Shown here one piece after another: positions 21,505 through 33,494 of a stretch of DNA of 64,000 nucleotides. The notes under the pieces were generated by a model. The model had not been told where the DNA came from, made no database searches, and was given only the letters and a program-made list of their open reading frames with translations. How positions within the stretch are numbered: the first letter of the stretch is position 1; each line of letters begins with the position of its first letter. Origin of the DNA: Eutrigla gurnardus (Eukaryota > Chordata > Actinopteri > Perciformes > Triglidae); NCBI GenBank assembly GCA_963514095.1, contig OY741268.1, forward strand, positions 620,001 through 684,000, read 5' to 3'. A program made the translations under genes and the position numbers.

Positions 21505-22260
21505 TTATTGCTGCTTATCCACTAATTTGCCAAATATATTTATGAGCTTGTCCAGCTGCTCCTGCTTCTTACTTTCCCTCTCATCCTCCCTGTCATCCAG
21601 CTCCTGTTGCCTTTTCTCCTGCCTTTCAGAATATTCCTTAATGTACTCCAAAACCTTTTTTTTTTCTTTTTTGTGTGTGTGCTTGTGTGTGTGTGTTTTT
21701 TTTTTTTTTGGTCCTTTGGAACCCCCAGACTTGTGGTTTGTTGTATAGGATGGCCCTGGAGCAGAGGTACTGGGCCCCTCATCAGTCTCCTCTGCAACCT
21801 CTGATGAGGAGTCGATTGCTGTGACAGTTATGTTCAGAGTCCCTCTGCCCCAGAGCCTTGTGCATTTGCTCGAAAAAAAGACCAGGTTGCAGGCGTGACC
21901 TCCCCACCCTCGGTCCCTGATCCGGTCCATGGTAATATCAGATCCTATGTAAAAGGTATAAAAGAAATACAAGGTTAAATTAACACATACGTTTTGTTTG
22001 TTTATAGGACTGGAGCCAGGTAATTCATGAACATAGGCTACACCCTTAGTGTAAACTAAACCCATAGAGAAATAGCCCACGTGATCCAGTGGCCCATTCA
22101 CCAGAAAACTGAAATAAATAGCTTCACCCTATACTTCTTCTTCAGGTTCTCCCATTTCTTGGAGGTTTGAATAGTTGTCACACTGTTGTCCAATGCCATC
22201 TCTTTTATGACCGCACTGTTGAAGTTTGGCAGATGTGTTAACTCCGCATCTTTATATTTA
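21505..22260 (-). pseudogene. Harbinger Myb/SANT-like DNA-binding partner, broken
   Basis: Harbinger elements encode a Myb-like protein that binds element ends and brings in the transposase. On the minus strand the N-terminal part (22260-22134) reads VIKEMALDNSVTTIQ and KKWENLKKKY, the end of the SANT-like helix. After a probable intron the middle has WSFFEQMHKALGQ in one frame, then IDSSSEVAEETDEGPSTSAPG. The C-terminus is strongly charged and coiled-coil-like (YSERQEKRQQELDDRED), ending near 21505. Frameshifts near 21870 and an expanded Lys/His-coding GT tract (21661-21711) disrupt it. Confidence 0.65.
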
Positions 22261-24114
22261 TTTTATTGGAGCTATTCTGTTGTTAAAAATGTAAAAGTAA
22301 ATTATTTTCTTTATTTTGAATCGGGTTGTAGTTTTGGGTGGCTGGTATGTGTTAAAAGAGAAATTAGTTTAATGGATTCTCCCATTGCACTGAGATGACC
22401 TGTTGCCGGAATAGCAACGGCCCCTTGTTCACTGGAGAAGGTATGCGGTTCTTTGCTCGGTTAATGTTGTTATCAGAGCATTGTGATTTTGTGTCGCTGT
22501 TTCTTTTTTTTTTTTTTTTTCAATTATCTTTTTATTTATTTTTTACATTTAAGTGACATAACAGACAATCAAACAAAGAAATAAGGGAAGAAAAACAAAC
22601 GGCCAAAATAAACAATAACAACAAAATACAGCAAATCAAATCAGATCAGTCCATGGTCACAGTTCACAGATCATCCTTATGGATGTTATGTAGGCATGTC
22701 AAACCCTATTATGGTATGATAGTGTCAGAGGTCCATAAACGGTTCCCATATCCTCAGGAAGGCATCCCCCTTATTTTTTAGAGCGTATGTGCGTTGTTCC
22801 AGTCTTAAAGTTTCATTTAAGATTTGTTTAAACAGATTAAATGATGGGGGTCTTTGTTGATTCCAGTTGAGCAAAATGCACTTCTTTGCTATATAGGACA
22901 TTATGATAATCCTCTTCCTGCGTGTGATGTCCAGTGTCTTGTCCAATTCCGTACCAAAGAGGTACCGTGTTGGTGTAAGGTCCAGCTGGGTTTCCACAAC
23001 CTTAACAGTTAGATCATGTACCGCTTTCCAGAAATGTTTTAATTCCTTGCATTCCCAAAAGACATGCATAATTGAACCTATACATGTTTTACATCGATGA
23101 CATCTAGGGGATGAGTTGGGAAACATTTTACTTAAGCGGAGTGGAGTAAGGTACATCCTGTGTATGAATTTATAATTTTGTTCGATTATTTTATTACACG
23201 ACAGTGAGGAGAAAACATTTTGACATATGGTATCCCATTGATCTTCATCAAATGCACATCCCATATCCTTCTGCCATATATTCCTAAGTGGGGTCAAGGA
23301 AGAGCTGTAATGGTTCAACAAAGTACTATAAATTACAGAGATTTTTCCTTTTAATGATGTGGATTTCACCAAAATCTCCTCAAGATTTGTCAGCTCCAAA
23401 GACGGGCGTTTTTCCTTTTTTAGAGTGTTTATTAGATGGCGAATTTGTAAGTATTTATAAAGGTCCTGTTTCGGGATTTCGTATTCTGACATTAAGTCTA
23501 TAAAGGACTTGAGTGTGTCCTCAGCAAACAAATGTTGGAATTGATGTATACCATTGTCTCTCCACTTTGCAAACAAGGAGCTACCAATTGATGGTGGCAG
23601 ATCTGGGTTTAAGGATAAGGGAGAGAGCCTGGAGATTTTGCCAAAATTCCCACAAAACTTATTTACATCTTGCCAAGCCCGAAGAGTGTTGTAAACTACA
23701 TATGTTTTTGTTATTTGGTGTAGTGCATTTATATTGTTAATGAATGGTAGCAAGGTTGTAGAAATGGGAGTACAGAGTTCTTCTTCTATGTCTATCCAGT
23801 GTGCATTGTTACGTCTTTGCACCCAGCTAATCAAGCCCTTTGTCTGGGCGGCCCAATAGTACATCTGCAAGTCTGGTAATACCAGTCCCCCTTTCTCTCT
23901 GGACTTTGTTAAAGTTTTAAAAGCTATTCTTGGCAAGGAATTTTTCCAGATAAAAGAGGTCAAAATTTTGTTTATAGATTTAAAGAATGTTTTATCCAAG
24001 TAACAGGGCAGTGACTGAAATAAATAACTAAAGCGGGGCAGGACATTCATTTTAATTACATTGATTCGTCCGAGAAATGAGATAGGGAGCATTTTCCAAT
24101 GTTCTAATTCTTCC

Positions 24115-25832
24115 CAGGGTTTCCCGCAGCGCTTTCCTGTTAAGGCGGCCGCCTTAACAACAAAGGGCTGCCGCCTAAACTAACGTCTTAAAAAAAAAAG
24201 AAAAAGAAAAAAAAAAAATCCATATACTAGCATTATTCGCCGCAGTGTTTCCCCTACCATTGTACAGGCCGGGCAGGGCCTCCAGGCATAGGCGTAATTT
24301 ATGGGGGGGATGGGTGGGTTGCAACCCACCCAATAATCCAAACCAGCCACCACAACCCACCCAATTTGATATCATAATTATTGATATTGAATGTTAAGCA
24401 TTATAATCACAACAGTGTGGTAGATTTTCTCAATTTACCAGTAAAAAATAGTGACGTTTGTCTGTGCCCCCTCCCGCTCTGAGATTTGGTTTCGCCCACC
24501 TTGCCGGACCTGCGCTTCTCTACTGTCTCTCCGGTCTCTCCCCGCATCAGCGGTGGTATGAAGAAAGCACGCGAAAAAAAGCAAAAGAATAAAAGTATCT
24601 TCCCAACAGGAGGTAGCTACTGCTAGGGCTCCAGTGCCACCTCTCACGAGTCAAATCATGTTACTGAACAAAAGTTAGTTTGTCCCCCCCCCCCCCCCCC
24701 CCAGCCGGCGAGTTCGACAGTGCGTGTGCGTATAGCCCCGTTCACATACGCCACTACTCGCCACTTCGCTTTCTCGCTGAATTCTACTCGCTGGCAAAAA
24801 AAAATTCACTGCCGCCGGCGACTTCAAACGGCAACTATCTGTGGAACTCTCTGTTGACGTCAACTGTCGATCATCTCTATTCTACATTGTGATTGGTACT
24901 CGCTTCACTCACATCGCAGAAAGTTAAAATAATTTGATCTCCGATCGACCACATCGCATCGCCTGTCCTGACCACATTCCACTAGAACACATTCACATTA
25001 ATTGACAGCTGTCTCTCAGAGATGGGCGAGTGGCGACGTATGTGAACGAGGCTTTAGTCAAAACCAAAACACCAAGGAAGGCTGAGGAATAGTCACCCAC
25101 TTATATTATTATTATTATTATTATTATTATCATTATTATTATTATAATAATAATAAACAAATTGTGTTTTAGTCATTTTTGTTTTCATCTTTTCTTGAAT
25201 GCTTAAACTCATCAACCCCATTTAGTATGTCAACATTTGTATCAGTACCAGCAGTTTGTAAGAAATTGGTCAGTAATTGATATGTCATATTTTGTTTCTC
25301 AGAATTCACCAAATTGATGCATTAAAATGAAATTATTTAAAATTTTCTCCCGGGGGGGCATGCCCCCGGACCCCCCTACAGGATCGCAATCCCCCCACCA
25401 TAGTCTCCAAAGATATATATATATATATACACCTGCTTCACAGGCGGAAATCTCAACCCCCCCAATGTTCAACTCAAAGTTACGCCCTTGCCTCCAGGCC
25501 AAAAAGAAATTAATATATGCCAAAAATAAGCCACCTATCAATTCATTCATAAATCAATAATCATTTACATGGGGGGGAGACACCCCCTGTGGGGGGAGGA
25601 TTGTTTTTGATAAGCTGTGGAACTCTGAGTTAACCTATTTCTACCTGAATTTCTATGAACTATTAAGCTGTTGAGTAAACCCATAACTTATATTTTACTT
25701 CATAAAATAAGACATGCACTCATATGTCGTTGTAGTGTTTTACAGTATCTGTAGCTATTAATGTGATGCTCATCATCCCCCCCCCCCTGACAGACACCAC
25801 CTTAACTAACACATTTTCTGGGGGAAACACTG
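24115..25832. mobile_element. hAT-like element, 1.7 kb, 5-bp TSD
   Basis: Ends CAGGGTTTCCC and GGGAAACACTG are inverted repeats. The flanking CTTCC (24110-24114 and 25833-25837) is a perfect 5-bp duplication; removing one copy plus the element rejoins the L1 ORF2 frame. It has a poly-C run (24684-24702), a TTA microsatellite (about 25103-25157) and a nested element. CAGTGTTTCCC also occurs internally at 24244. No transposase is readable. TIRs look hAT-like although 5-bp TSDs are unusual for that superfamily. Confidence 0.75.
24287..25490. mobile_element. hAT element nested in a hAT-like element, 8-bp TSD
   Basis: Ends CATAGGCGTAA and TTACGCCCTTG (complement CAAGGGCGTAA). Flanked by CCTCCAGG on both sides (24279-24286 and 25491-25498). 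Runs of G near 24304 and 25350 and a TA microsatellite at 25411-25430 are internal. No transposase. Third level of nesting: L1, hAT-like element, then this. Confidence 0.8.
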
Positions 25833-28800
25833 CTTCCTTAACCTTTTTAAGCAATGGAACATAATTTATGAGGTAAAGATTTTTAAGTTTTAAAGCCACA
25901 TTCACCCCAAGATATTTAAAACTGTTCTGAGCCCAGGTGAACGGTGAGATGGCCTTGAGTCTGTTGGAAACTGATGAATTAATTAATAAAGCATTGGATT
26001 TTGTCAAATTGACTTTATAGCCTGATATTGTTCCAAATTCAGTAATAAGGTCTAGGACCGCTGGGATTGATTGTTCTGGACTGGTTAAGTAAAGAATTAT
26101 ATCATCAGCATATAGTGAAATTTTGTTCTTTGTTTTCCCAATATTGATACCAGCAATTTCTTCATCAGCCCGTATAGCTTCCGCTAGTGGTTCAATTGCC
26201 AAATTAAATAGAAATGGAGATAAAGGGCATCCCTGGCGACATCCTCTAAGCAGATTCAATTTTTGAGTAGGGTACCGTTTATACATATTTGGGCTTGCGG
26301 ATCGCTATACATAGTTCTAACCCACCCAATACATTTTTCACCAAGGTTAAATTTCTCCAGAACAGCAAACAAATATGACCACTCGACCCTATCAAACGCT
26401 TTTTCTGCGTCAAGCGAAAGTAGTAGGGCTGTTGTGTTGTGTAGGGTCGAGTGGTCAATTATGTTTAATAGCCTCCGGATATTGTCAGATGCATAGCGTG
26501 CTTTCACAAAGTCGGACTGGTCGGAGTTAATAATCTGGGGCAACAAGTCTTCTAGTCTGTGTGCAATTAATTTTGACAATATCTTAAAGTCAACTGAAAG
26601 TAATGAAATTGGGCGAAATGATGCGCATTCAGCAGCATCTTTGTCCTTCTTATGTATTAATGATATTATTGCTGTCTTCATAGTGTCAGGAAGAACGCCA
26701 TTTTCAAAAAAATCTGTTACCATGGGCATAAAAAGTGGCTGGATTTGTGGCCAAAAAGCCTTATAGAATTCTATAGAATACCCATCTAAACCTGGGGTTT
26801 TTCCAGAGGGCATAGACTTAATTGCTTGTAGCACCTCTTCTGGGGTGAACGGAGCACTCAATTGTTCCTTTTCGTCCTCTGAAATAGAGGGTAGGGATAC
26901 TCTTTCCAAAAATCTCTTAATATCCGTTTCGGAGGGATTTTCTGACGCATAGAGCTGTGTATAAAAATCAAGAAATGAGGACTTAATTGATTGTGTATCA
27001 TATTTCAACTGGCCTGCTGCATTGCGTGTACACTTTATTGTATTTTCTGTACGTTCTTTTTTGAGTTGATAGGCTAGAAGTCTACTTGGCTTATTACCAT
27101 ATTCATGATATTGCTGCAGAAGTTTTTTGATATGCTCTGTTTGAATGAGATTGAGACTAGTTCTGACTGCATTTAGTTTTTTCAAGTTTTCCTCTGTAGG
27201 AGATTGTTTATGGCATTGTTCCAAATTTATTAACTCTTTCTTAAGTTGTTCTGTTTGTTTAATGATAGATTTTTTCTTTGCAGATGTGTAAGAGATCAGC
27301 TGGCCCCTAATTACTGCTTTAGCTGCATCCCACATCACTGCCGGGGTAACTGGGGAGGATGCATTATCCTGTCTGTACTGTTCTAGCCATTTTCTAATAT
27401 TATTACAAGCTTCAAAATCTGTAAGGAGTGAGGCATTGAACCTCCATTGTTTAGCTTGATATGTCTGCTGGGGAAGGGATAACCGCAGATAAACTGGTGA
27501 GTGATCCGATATAAGAATGGGGCCTATATCACATGAAACTACAGATGAGAGATGATCCTGAGGTAAAAAAAATAAATCTATTCGAGGCTAACCTCAGAGT
27601 TTTAGAAGCATTGGGATTAGACAGTATGGTTGAGGATTTGTCTAAGTTACTGTCCATACAACAATTGAAATCTCCGGCAACTATTCCTAAGTCTGTATTA
27701 TATTGATTAAATAAGGTGATCATATCCATCATGAATTTGGGGTTGTCCTCATTTGGTGCGTATACATTCAGCAATGTTAGTTCTTGTCCATATAGCATCC
27801 CCCGAATTAGTATGTGTCTGCCCTCATTGTCACTATATTGTTCCTTGAATATGAAAGGTATTTTTTTATGAATGAGTACTGCCGTTCCCCTTTTATTGCT
27901 GGTAAAGCTAGAAAAATAAACCTGCCCGACCCAGTCTCTCTTGAGTTTTTTATGCTCCTCATTGGACAGATGAGTTTCCTGAAGGAAAGCTATGTCTACT
28001 TTTTCCTTTTTTAAGAATGTAAGAACTCTCTTCCGCTTAATTGGGTGGCCAAGGCCTCTGACATTGAAAGTTATTACATTAAGTGTACTAGACATACCGG
28101 GTTTTGCATGTTATATTGGTTTTGTGTGACCATGGTACAGTAAAAGTAAAGGGAAGAACAATATAAAACTAACAAACTAGTAGAAGAGAATGTAACATAG
28201 GTAGAGCATGAGGGGCCCCCTCTACCTACCCCCTCCCCACCTCCCCAAAACCCCAGCCTAGTCCCCAAACGACAAGGCAACCCCACTGGAACAGGTAACA
28301 CCGTCAAGTTGACCGGCAAGTAACAATTATCCGTCAACAACGCACATCTTGTTTAGAAAAAGTGCATCTCTGTGCAGGAGAGCAGGCCAGAAAAGAGTTT
28401 AGGCTTAGCTTTCTTGGGTGGTACTTAATTCACAGCAAATATGCAGGTAAAAATGAAATAAAAAATATTTAAGTAAATAATAAATATAGCATGGTTTTTA
28501 TACACATATTATGAAAAAAAGGCAGTGTGTGCTTCAAATCGAAGCCTATACACGCTGCTCCCATGTTAATGCCGTTCCTCTCATGCCTTTTTTTTCACAT
28601 CCAAAATAAAGTGACAATCATATACATAGACTGCAAGTGTTCGCGGAAGAGTAAATAAATAATATAAAATAAAATGAAAATGAAACAGAAGTTTCTGTTT
28701 GTTATAACCTGTATGTCCCTGCTGTTAATTGTTCATATTTCCCACTGTTGTAGAGCAAATTGGTTTAAGTGACCACCGCCGAGCCCGGTGCTGAGCCTAT

Positions 28801-28873
28801 TTCTCTGCACAAAAGTCACTGCACTCACCCCTATATATGTATAGGAAGCGATTCAAACCTGGTCATGTATAGG

Positions 28874-29789
28874 CTATTTAGCGGAGATTCTGCGGTAGAA
28901 TTCCTCAGCCTCTTGAGGGGAGGAAAACATCTGGATCCTCCCGTTGTGTAGCACTCTCAGACTGCACGGTTGGAGGTGAAATCCTCGGAAGGTCCCCATG
29001 TCAACAAACAGTTTTTTTACAGCGTTGAACTCCCGTCTTCGTCTGATCGTCTCCGCTGAAAAATCCTGGACGAATGCGAGTTTGGATCCGTCGTGTGTGA
29101 TGTCCCGCTGTCTTGTGGCGCGTAGGACGTGTTCCTTATCTTGGTAGTTGAGAAAGCGAAGGAGGACGGCTCGGTTCTGGTTGGGAACTGCTGGAGCCAG
29201 GGTACGGTGGGCTAAATGCTCTGTCGGTTTCAGTGTCGAGCCACTGGGGTAGCATATCATTTATAAAGTCCAAAAGAGGACGCGTACCTTCAGCTCCCTC
29301 CTTAAGACCAAACAGCCGGATATTCTTCCTCCTCCCGCGGTTTTCCAAGTCCTCGGTCTTTTCTTCCAGGTATGTGAGCCGCTTTGTTGCTTTAGCCAGA
29401 GCCGTCTCGGTCTTGTCCAGCGCGTCCTCTGTAGCGGCTATGCGGACTTCGGCCTCCTCGATTCGTTCTTCATTAGCTGTTACATCTCGTTTAATGTCAC
29501 CTAAATTATTCTCCATCACTGACATAGAATGCTTCAGCTCCCCCAGTTGGTTGTTAATTCCGTCCAGCTTCGAACTGAACTCGGAGCGGAGTGATCTGAG
29601 CTCACATAGCACGTCGGCGACATTAGCCATGTTGCTGGCTACATTAGCAGTGTTGCTAGCTACAACATTCTTGCCCGGAGTTGGAATCGGAGTCGCCGTC
29701 TTCGTGCTGCTTCGTGTGTTTGTTTGGCGAGCGTTCGAGAAGATTACGCACTCCTTTGCTGCTTGGGGTTGAGACATCCTTTGTTTCAT
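28874..29789 (-). pseudogene. L1 ORF1: coiled-coil RNA-binding protein, one frameshift
   Basis: ORF1p coats LINE RNA as a trimer. From 29789 the first frame gives a basic N-terminus, then a long heptad region (ELRSLRSEFSSKLDGINNQL through ATKRLTYLEEKTEDLENRG), then RRKNIRLFGLKEG, the start of the RRM. A shift near 29240 moves the rest to another frame: LLRFLNYQDKEHVLRATRQ, then FVQDFSAETIRRRREF and the C-terminal domain ending ISAK at 28877. Domain order and length are normal for an L1 ORF1. Confidence 0.85.
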
Positions 29790-29909
29790 GTAGTTGACCA
29801 GGTTTACAGAGGTTCGGGGCAGTTTTCTGTGCTAAGTTGCAGGGAGCTGTCAGGCTATGCTGCCATCTTGTTCGGGCTCTCTAGCGCCCCCCCTGTGTCG
29901 CTGTTTCTT

Positions 29910-30447
29910 ATAAAACATGTATTAAAAAGTATTGTGTGTTGTAAAATGTAATTTTTATGCATTTGGGGATGTTTATGGTCGGGAAAATGATAGCGTGGTT
30001 GCATCAAGTGCTTAGTGCTCCGTGTTGCATTGCTAGTGATGGCTACTGTGTTCACATACTGAAAATAGTATATCTGGTGGTCAAACATGTGCAGTAATCC
30101 TTGTGAAGAAACCATTTCAGAAAACCACTGTGCTTTGCTGTTTTCATGCAGGTATATGAGGGTGTGTTTTGTTTTGTCCCCCAATGCGAGTTGTGTTGTA
30201 ATTTTCTTAATGTAAAATATTGATGGGAATGTGATGGATATTGTTTTATTCAGATTTATATATTTTTTTATTTTATTTTATTTTTCTAATTGAATGCATG
30301 TTATTTAGGTGTTCTCGCCCTTCTTCTCTGGATTCAATGGGAGAAGGCGCAGTAAACCATTTCAGAAAACCACTGTGCTTTGCTGTTTTCATGCAGGCAG
30401 GAGAAATAAATGTGCCTGAATCCACGTGGTCATCCTGTCCTATTCAC
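29910..30447. other. Non-coding stretch with a 44-bp direct duplication
   Basis: Identical 44-bp blocks at 30109-30152 and 30354-30397 (offset 245). Both end CTTTGCTGTTTTCATGCAGG, which reads like a splice acceptor. The intervening DNA is A/T-rich. No recognisable coding sequence; it continues the DNA that the L1 split at 22490. Confidence 0.5.
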
Positions 30448-31397
30448 CTGCTCCCTTGACCCGACTCCCTCCTCTCTTCTTTAAGACATCTCACATGACA
30501 TCTTGCCATTCCTCACCACCCTGATCAACTCCTCCCTCACCTCAGGTCTCATTCCAGCGGCTTTCAAGACAGCTACAGTGAAGCCACTCCTAAAATAACT
30601 CCACCCTAGACGCTGCTGACATCTGAATCTACAGACTTGTATCTCTTCTTTCATTCCTCTCTAAATCCATGGAATGCGCTGCCTACAACCAACTGTCATC
30701 CTATCTCTCACAGAACAACCTCCTTGACCCTAATCAATCAGGATTCAGGACTGCTCACTCCACTGAGACAGCCTTCCTCAAAGTAACTGAGTCCCTGCAA
30801 GATGCCAGAGCCTCATCCCTCTCCTCCATGTATCTGCTGAATTTTACACAGTCAACCACCAAATCCTCCTCTCCACCCTGGCTGAACTTGGCATCACTGA
30901 TTCTGCTTTAACCTGGTTCACATCATACCTGACAAATTGCACCTTTCAGGTCACATGGAATGGCTCTATGTCCAAACCCTGTTTTCTGGAAACGGGTGTC
31001 CCTCAAGGTTCAGTACTAGGACCGCTTCGGTTCTCACTATACACCGGATCACTAGGCTCTGTAATCATATCACATGGATTCTCCTACCATTGTTATGCAG
31101 ATGACACCCAGCTATTGCTCTCTTTACCCCCCAACCTCCGACACCCACAATGCAACTCGCATCTCGGAATGTCTGGCAGACATCTCCGTCTGGAAAACTG
31201 TGCATCACCTCAAGCTTATCCTGCATAAAACCGGACTCCTCTTCATCCCGGGGAAAGACTGCCCTCGCATGGACCTGTCTGTCATTGTCGAGGACATCAC
31301 AGTATTGCCTTCATCAACTGCACAGAACCTGGGTGTAATCCTTGATGACCAACTATCCTGCACCCCCAACATCACCGCTGTGGCCCGATCCTGCTTG
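30448..31397 (+). pseudogene. L2-type ORF2 RT fragment
   Basis: Readable across frames: SLTSGLIPAAFKTATVKPLL (30500-30590), LDPNQSGFRTAHSTETAFLK (30723-30782), GVPQGSVLGP (30990) and HCYADDTQLLLS (31090-31125), then NLGVILDDQL near 31327. Stops and shifts every 100-300 bp. It is truncated at both ends and abuts the minus-strand L2 3' end. A different subfamily from its neighbours. Confidence 0.75.
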
Positions 31398-33494
31398 TAT
31401 TTATAGTGTCATATCTCAGGACACTTAACACAACCTCACCCAGGGGAAAGCGTTACAGCGACAGTGTCGAGAAAAAACTGCCTTAATAGGCTTTTAGGCA
31501 GAAATCTCGTGCAGCCCAGGCCCTTGGGTTCCAACTGCATTTGGTGTTGGTAGTAGTATAGTAGTAGTAGCATTAACAGTCATGGTGGCATTAACAGAAG
31601 CGATAGTATCAACAGTAGTAGTCCATGGCAGCAGGCACAACCACGCCGAGATGGATCCATCCCAACCATGTCGCCGTAGACCAAAAAGCAGTAGTAGCTG
31701 AGCAGTCACACAGTGGGCAGGTGGAGCTACAATATGGTGTTTCCAGCATCAGTCCAGTTAGCAGCCAGATCCCGGGAGTAATCCCTGGAGTAGTCAAGTT
31801 AGTAACAGTAGAGATGCCGATTTAAGTCAATTACTTTAATCAATAGTTAGCCGCCTTAAAAATATGGGCGGTAAGAGTCAAACAAGACCACAGCATCGGT
31901 GCAGTCCGGATCCGGTTCCACCACGGTCTAGGGAGACCTGCTAGGCCAGAAAGCACAGGGACTCCGGGGGAACATACACACTCAAAAAAAAGGAAACTGG
32001 TGGGCTGTTACATTCACTAAAATGCAACATGTGTTATGTAAGCTATAATTTCATGTTTCAAAGGTGAACATGATTAAATCATGTTGGGTTTGCATGAAAT
32101 CAAACAACCAAACATTCATTAGATTCATTCATGTTGCCAGAAAGTGAGACAATTGAGTTTCTACAGGTAGGCGGGAAAAGCAAAACATCGCGCGAGAATA
32201 CATCGCTATCGCGATACTTCATCGCAAGGAGACTTGGGAAGAAGATCCTCGTTGTCCTTTGGCGTGCACATGGAAAAGGTAAGCAGAAATCCATTATCGT
32301 CCATCTAAATTCAAACGAAATACTATGCAGAAATGTCATCAGCAGTTAGTCCATCATTTTCAGTTATATTTGGTCACAATGATAGTTTGTTATTTATTGT
32401 TATTAGACTAAATAGCCAATGTCACCATGTGCATGTGCCTCTTCGCTATCATGGTGGTGTTGATGATTACAAATGGGAAAACTCGCTGGGAGGAATAATA
32501 ATTGTGGTGAATTGCCGGGAAGTGTGGTTTGCAGCGGAATTGTGAGCACGCTTTTTAGTGTATTTTAGAAATGAGCATGAACGTTTGTGTTTATTTGCTG
32601 CGCAGCCGTCACAGTACAAGCAGGTTAGCCGCCCGCCAGCTTGTCACACCGACTGGGCAAACCTCAGTAAAGTCGCGGCTGGAACCGGAGTGAATATCCG
32701 TTGAATATCCAACTTAAAACTAACTTCAGCACGGTGCTAATCACACAGTTGTGCTGCTCGTGGAAAAGAAGCTCCTAGTTTCTGTACCGGTACGTTTTTA
32801 CTTTCTTGTGGATCTTAACTAGGGATGTAAACCGAGGACCGGTACTTTTTGGTCCCCGTACCTACTTGGGTCGGTACCAGGGTACTGTTAATATTCTGGA
32901 CCAACGATACTCTTATCTGTACTTTTTGAACATCTACCACCGCCCAATAATTAAGACACTGCCGGGACGGCAGCCTGTCGGTCTGCCGTCTGACACACGT
33001 CCTGAGAGTGTGGGTTTGTTAAAGCTGCAGCAGACAAAGCTAAAGGGAAGGAGGAAAGGTTAAAGTTGGAAAAGAGGGAGGAAATGAGTAGAAGTGGCAG
33101 CTAAAGTGATGGTGAACGTGTGGAGCGCTGATGTCCGGTCAATTCGCCAGTGTCGGGTCGTCACGTGTTTGAAGCCTCGCACCAGAGTAGAAAACTCCCG
33201 ACTGTCAAAACGCGGAGCTGCTTGTGTCGTTTATTTTGCGGTAACGCGTCTCATACGTGATGGTGTGCCCCCGACGAGTGTGTGTCTGAAGGAAGGGTAA
33301 CTCAAATTTTTTTGTGCTATAGTTATGCAGGTAACTAGTTTCACTTTTTACTGTGTATGTCTGCAAATTAAACATTTACATTTTTCTCATATTCTAATCT
33401 CAAAAATAACCTTTTTCACTACTTTTTGCATTTCTGTCAATGATTACTTGCTAACTTGATCTTCATGGACATTAATTGAGCTGAGCTGACCAGT

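Larger units (their letters stand above)
18587..22489 (+). mobile_element. PIF/Harbinger transposon relic with both genes
   Basis: The left end reads GGCCCAATCCCAATGTCCCC, a fish Harbinger-type terminus. Inside are a plus-strand transposase (19404-20425) and a minus-strand Myb-like gene (21505-22260) in convergent layout, the classical two-gene plan of this superfamily. Two SINEs and an L2 tail have inserted. No matching right TIR was found before the L1 at 22506 or just beyond it, so the right edge is provisional. Confidence 0.6.
22725..28095 (-). pseudogene. L1 ORF2: endonuclease, RT, C-terminal Cys domain; interrupted
   Basis: Starts MSSTLNVITFNVRGLG at 28095. Endonuclease motifs FLQETHL, VAGDFN and SDHSPV are present; a one-base shift near 27565 separates the last. 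RT includes SGKTPGLDGYSIEFY, LLSLDAEKAFDRVEW, RQGCPLSPFLFNLAIEPLA and an intact YADD (plus-strand 26099-26113), with another shift near 26270. The hAT pair interrupts after YVPLLKKVKE (25833). The C-terminus resumes at 24109 and contains CHRCKTCIGSIMHVFWEC (23040-23105), the zinc-knuckle-like motif of L1 ORF2. Two frameshifts and one insertion; active-site residues otherwise look intact. Confidence 0.88.
22506..29893 (-). mobile_element. Full-length Tx1-type L1 LINE with 16-bp TSD
   Basis: Flanked by a perfect 16-bp duplication, TGTGTCGCTGTTTCTT (22490-22505 and 29894-29909). The polyA tail (T-run) is at 22506-22521; the 5' end reads GGGGGGCGCTAGAGAGCCCG at 29893. Removing the nested hAT (24115-25832 plus its 5-bp TSD) leaves about 5.67 kb, a normal L1 length. 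ORF1 and ORF2 are both present with only a few frameshifts, so this is a fairly young insertion. Confidence 0.92.

Noticed and set aside
22725..24092. 455-codon ORF as a possible host gene
   Set aside because: The zinc-knuckle-like motif and continuity with L1 RT across the hAT show it is the ORF2 C-terminus.
29233..29772. 179-codon Ser-rich plus-strand ORF
   Set aside because: Antisense shadow of the L1 ORF1 coiled coil.
32822..33063. hAT element starting TAGGGATGTAAAC with the 85-codon ORF
   Set aside because: No matching inverted end or TSD could be found, and the ORF has no recognisable domain.
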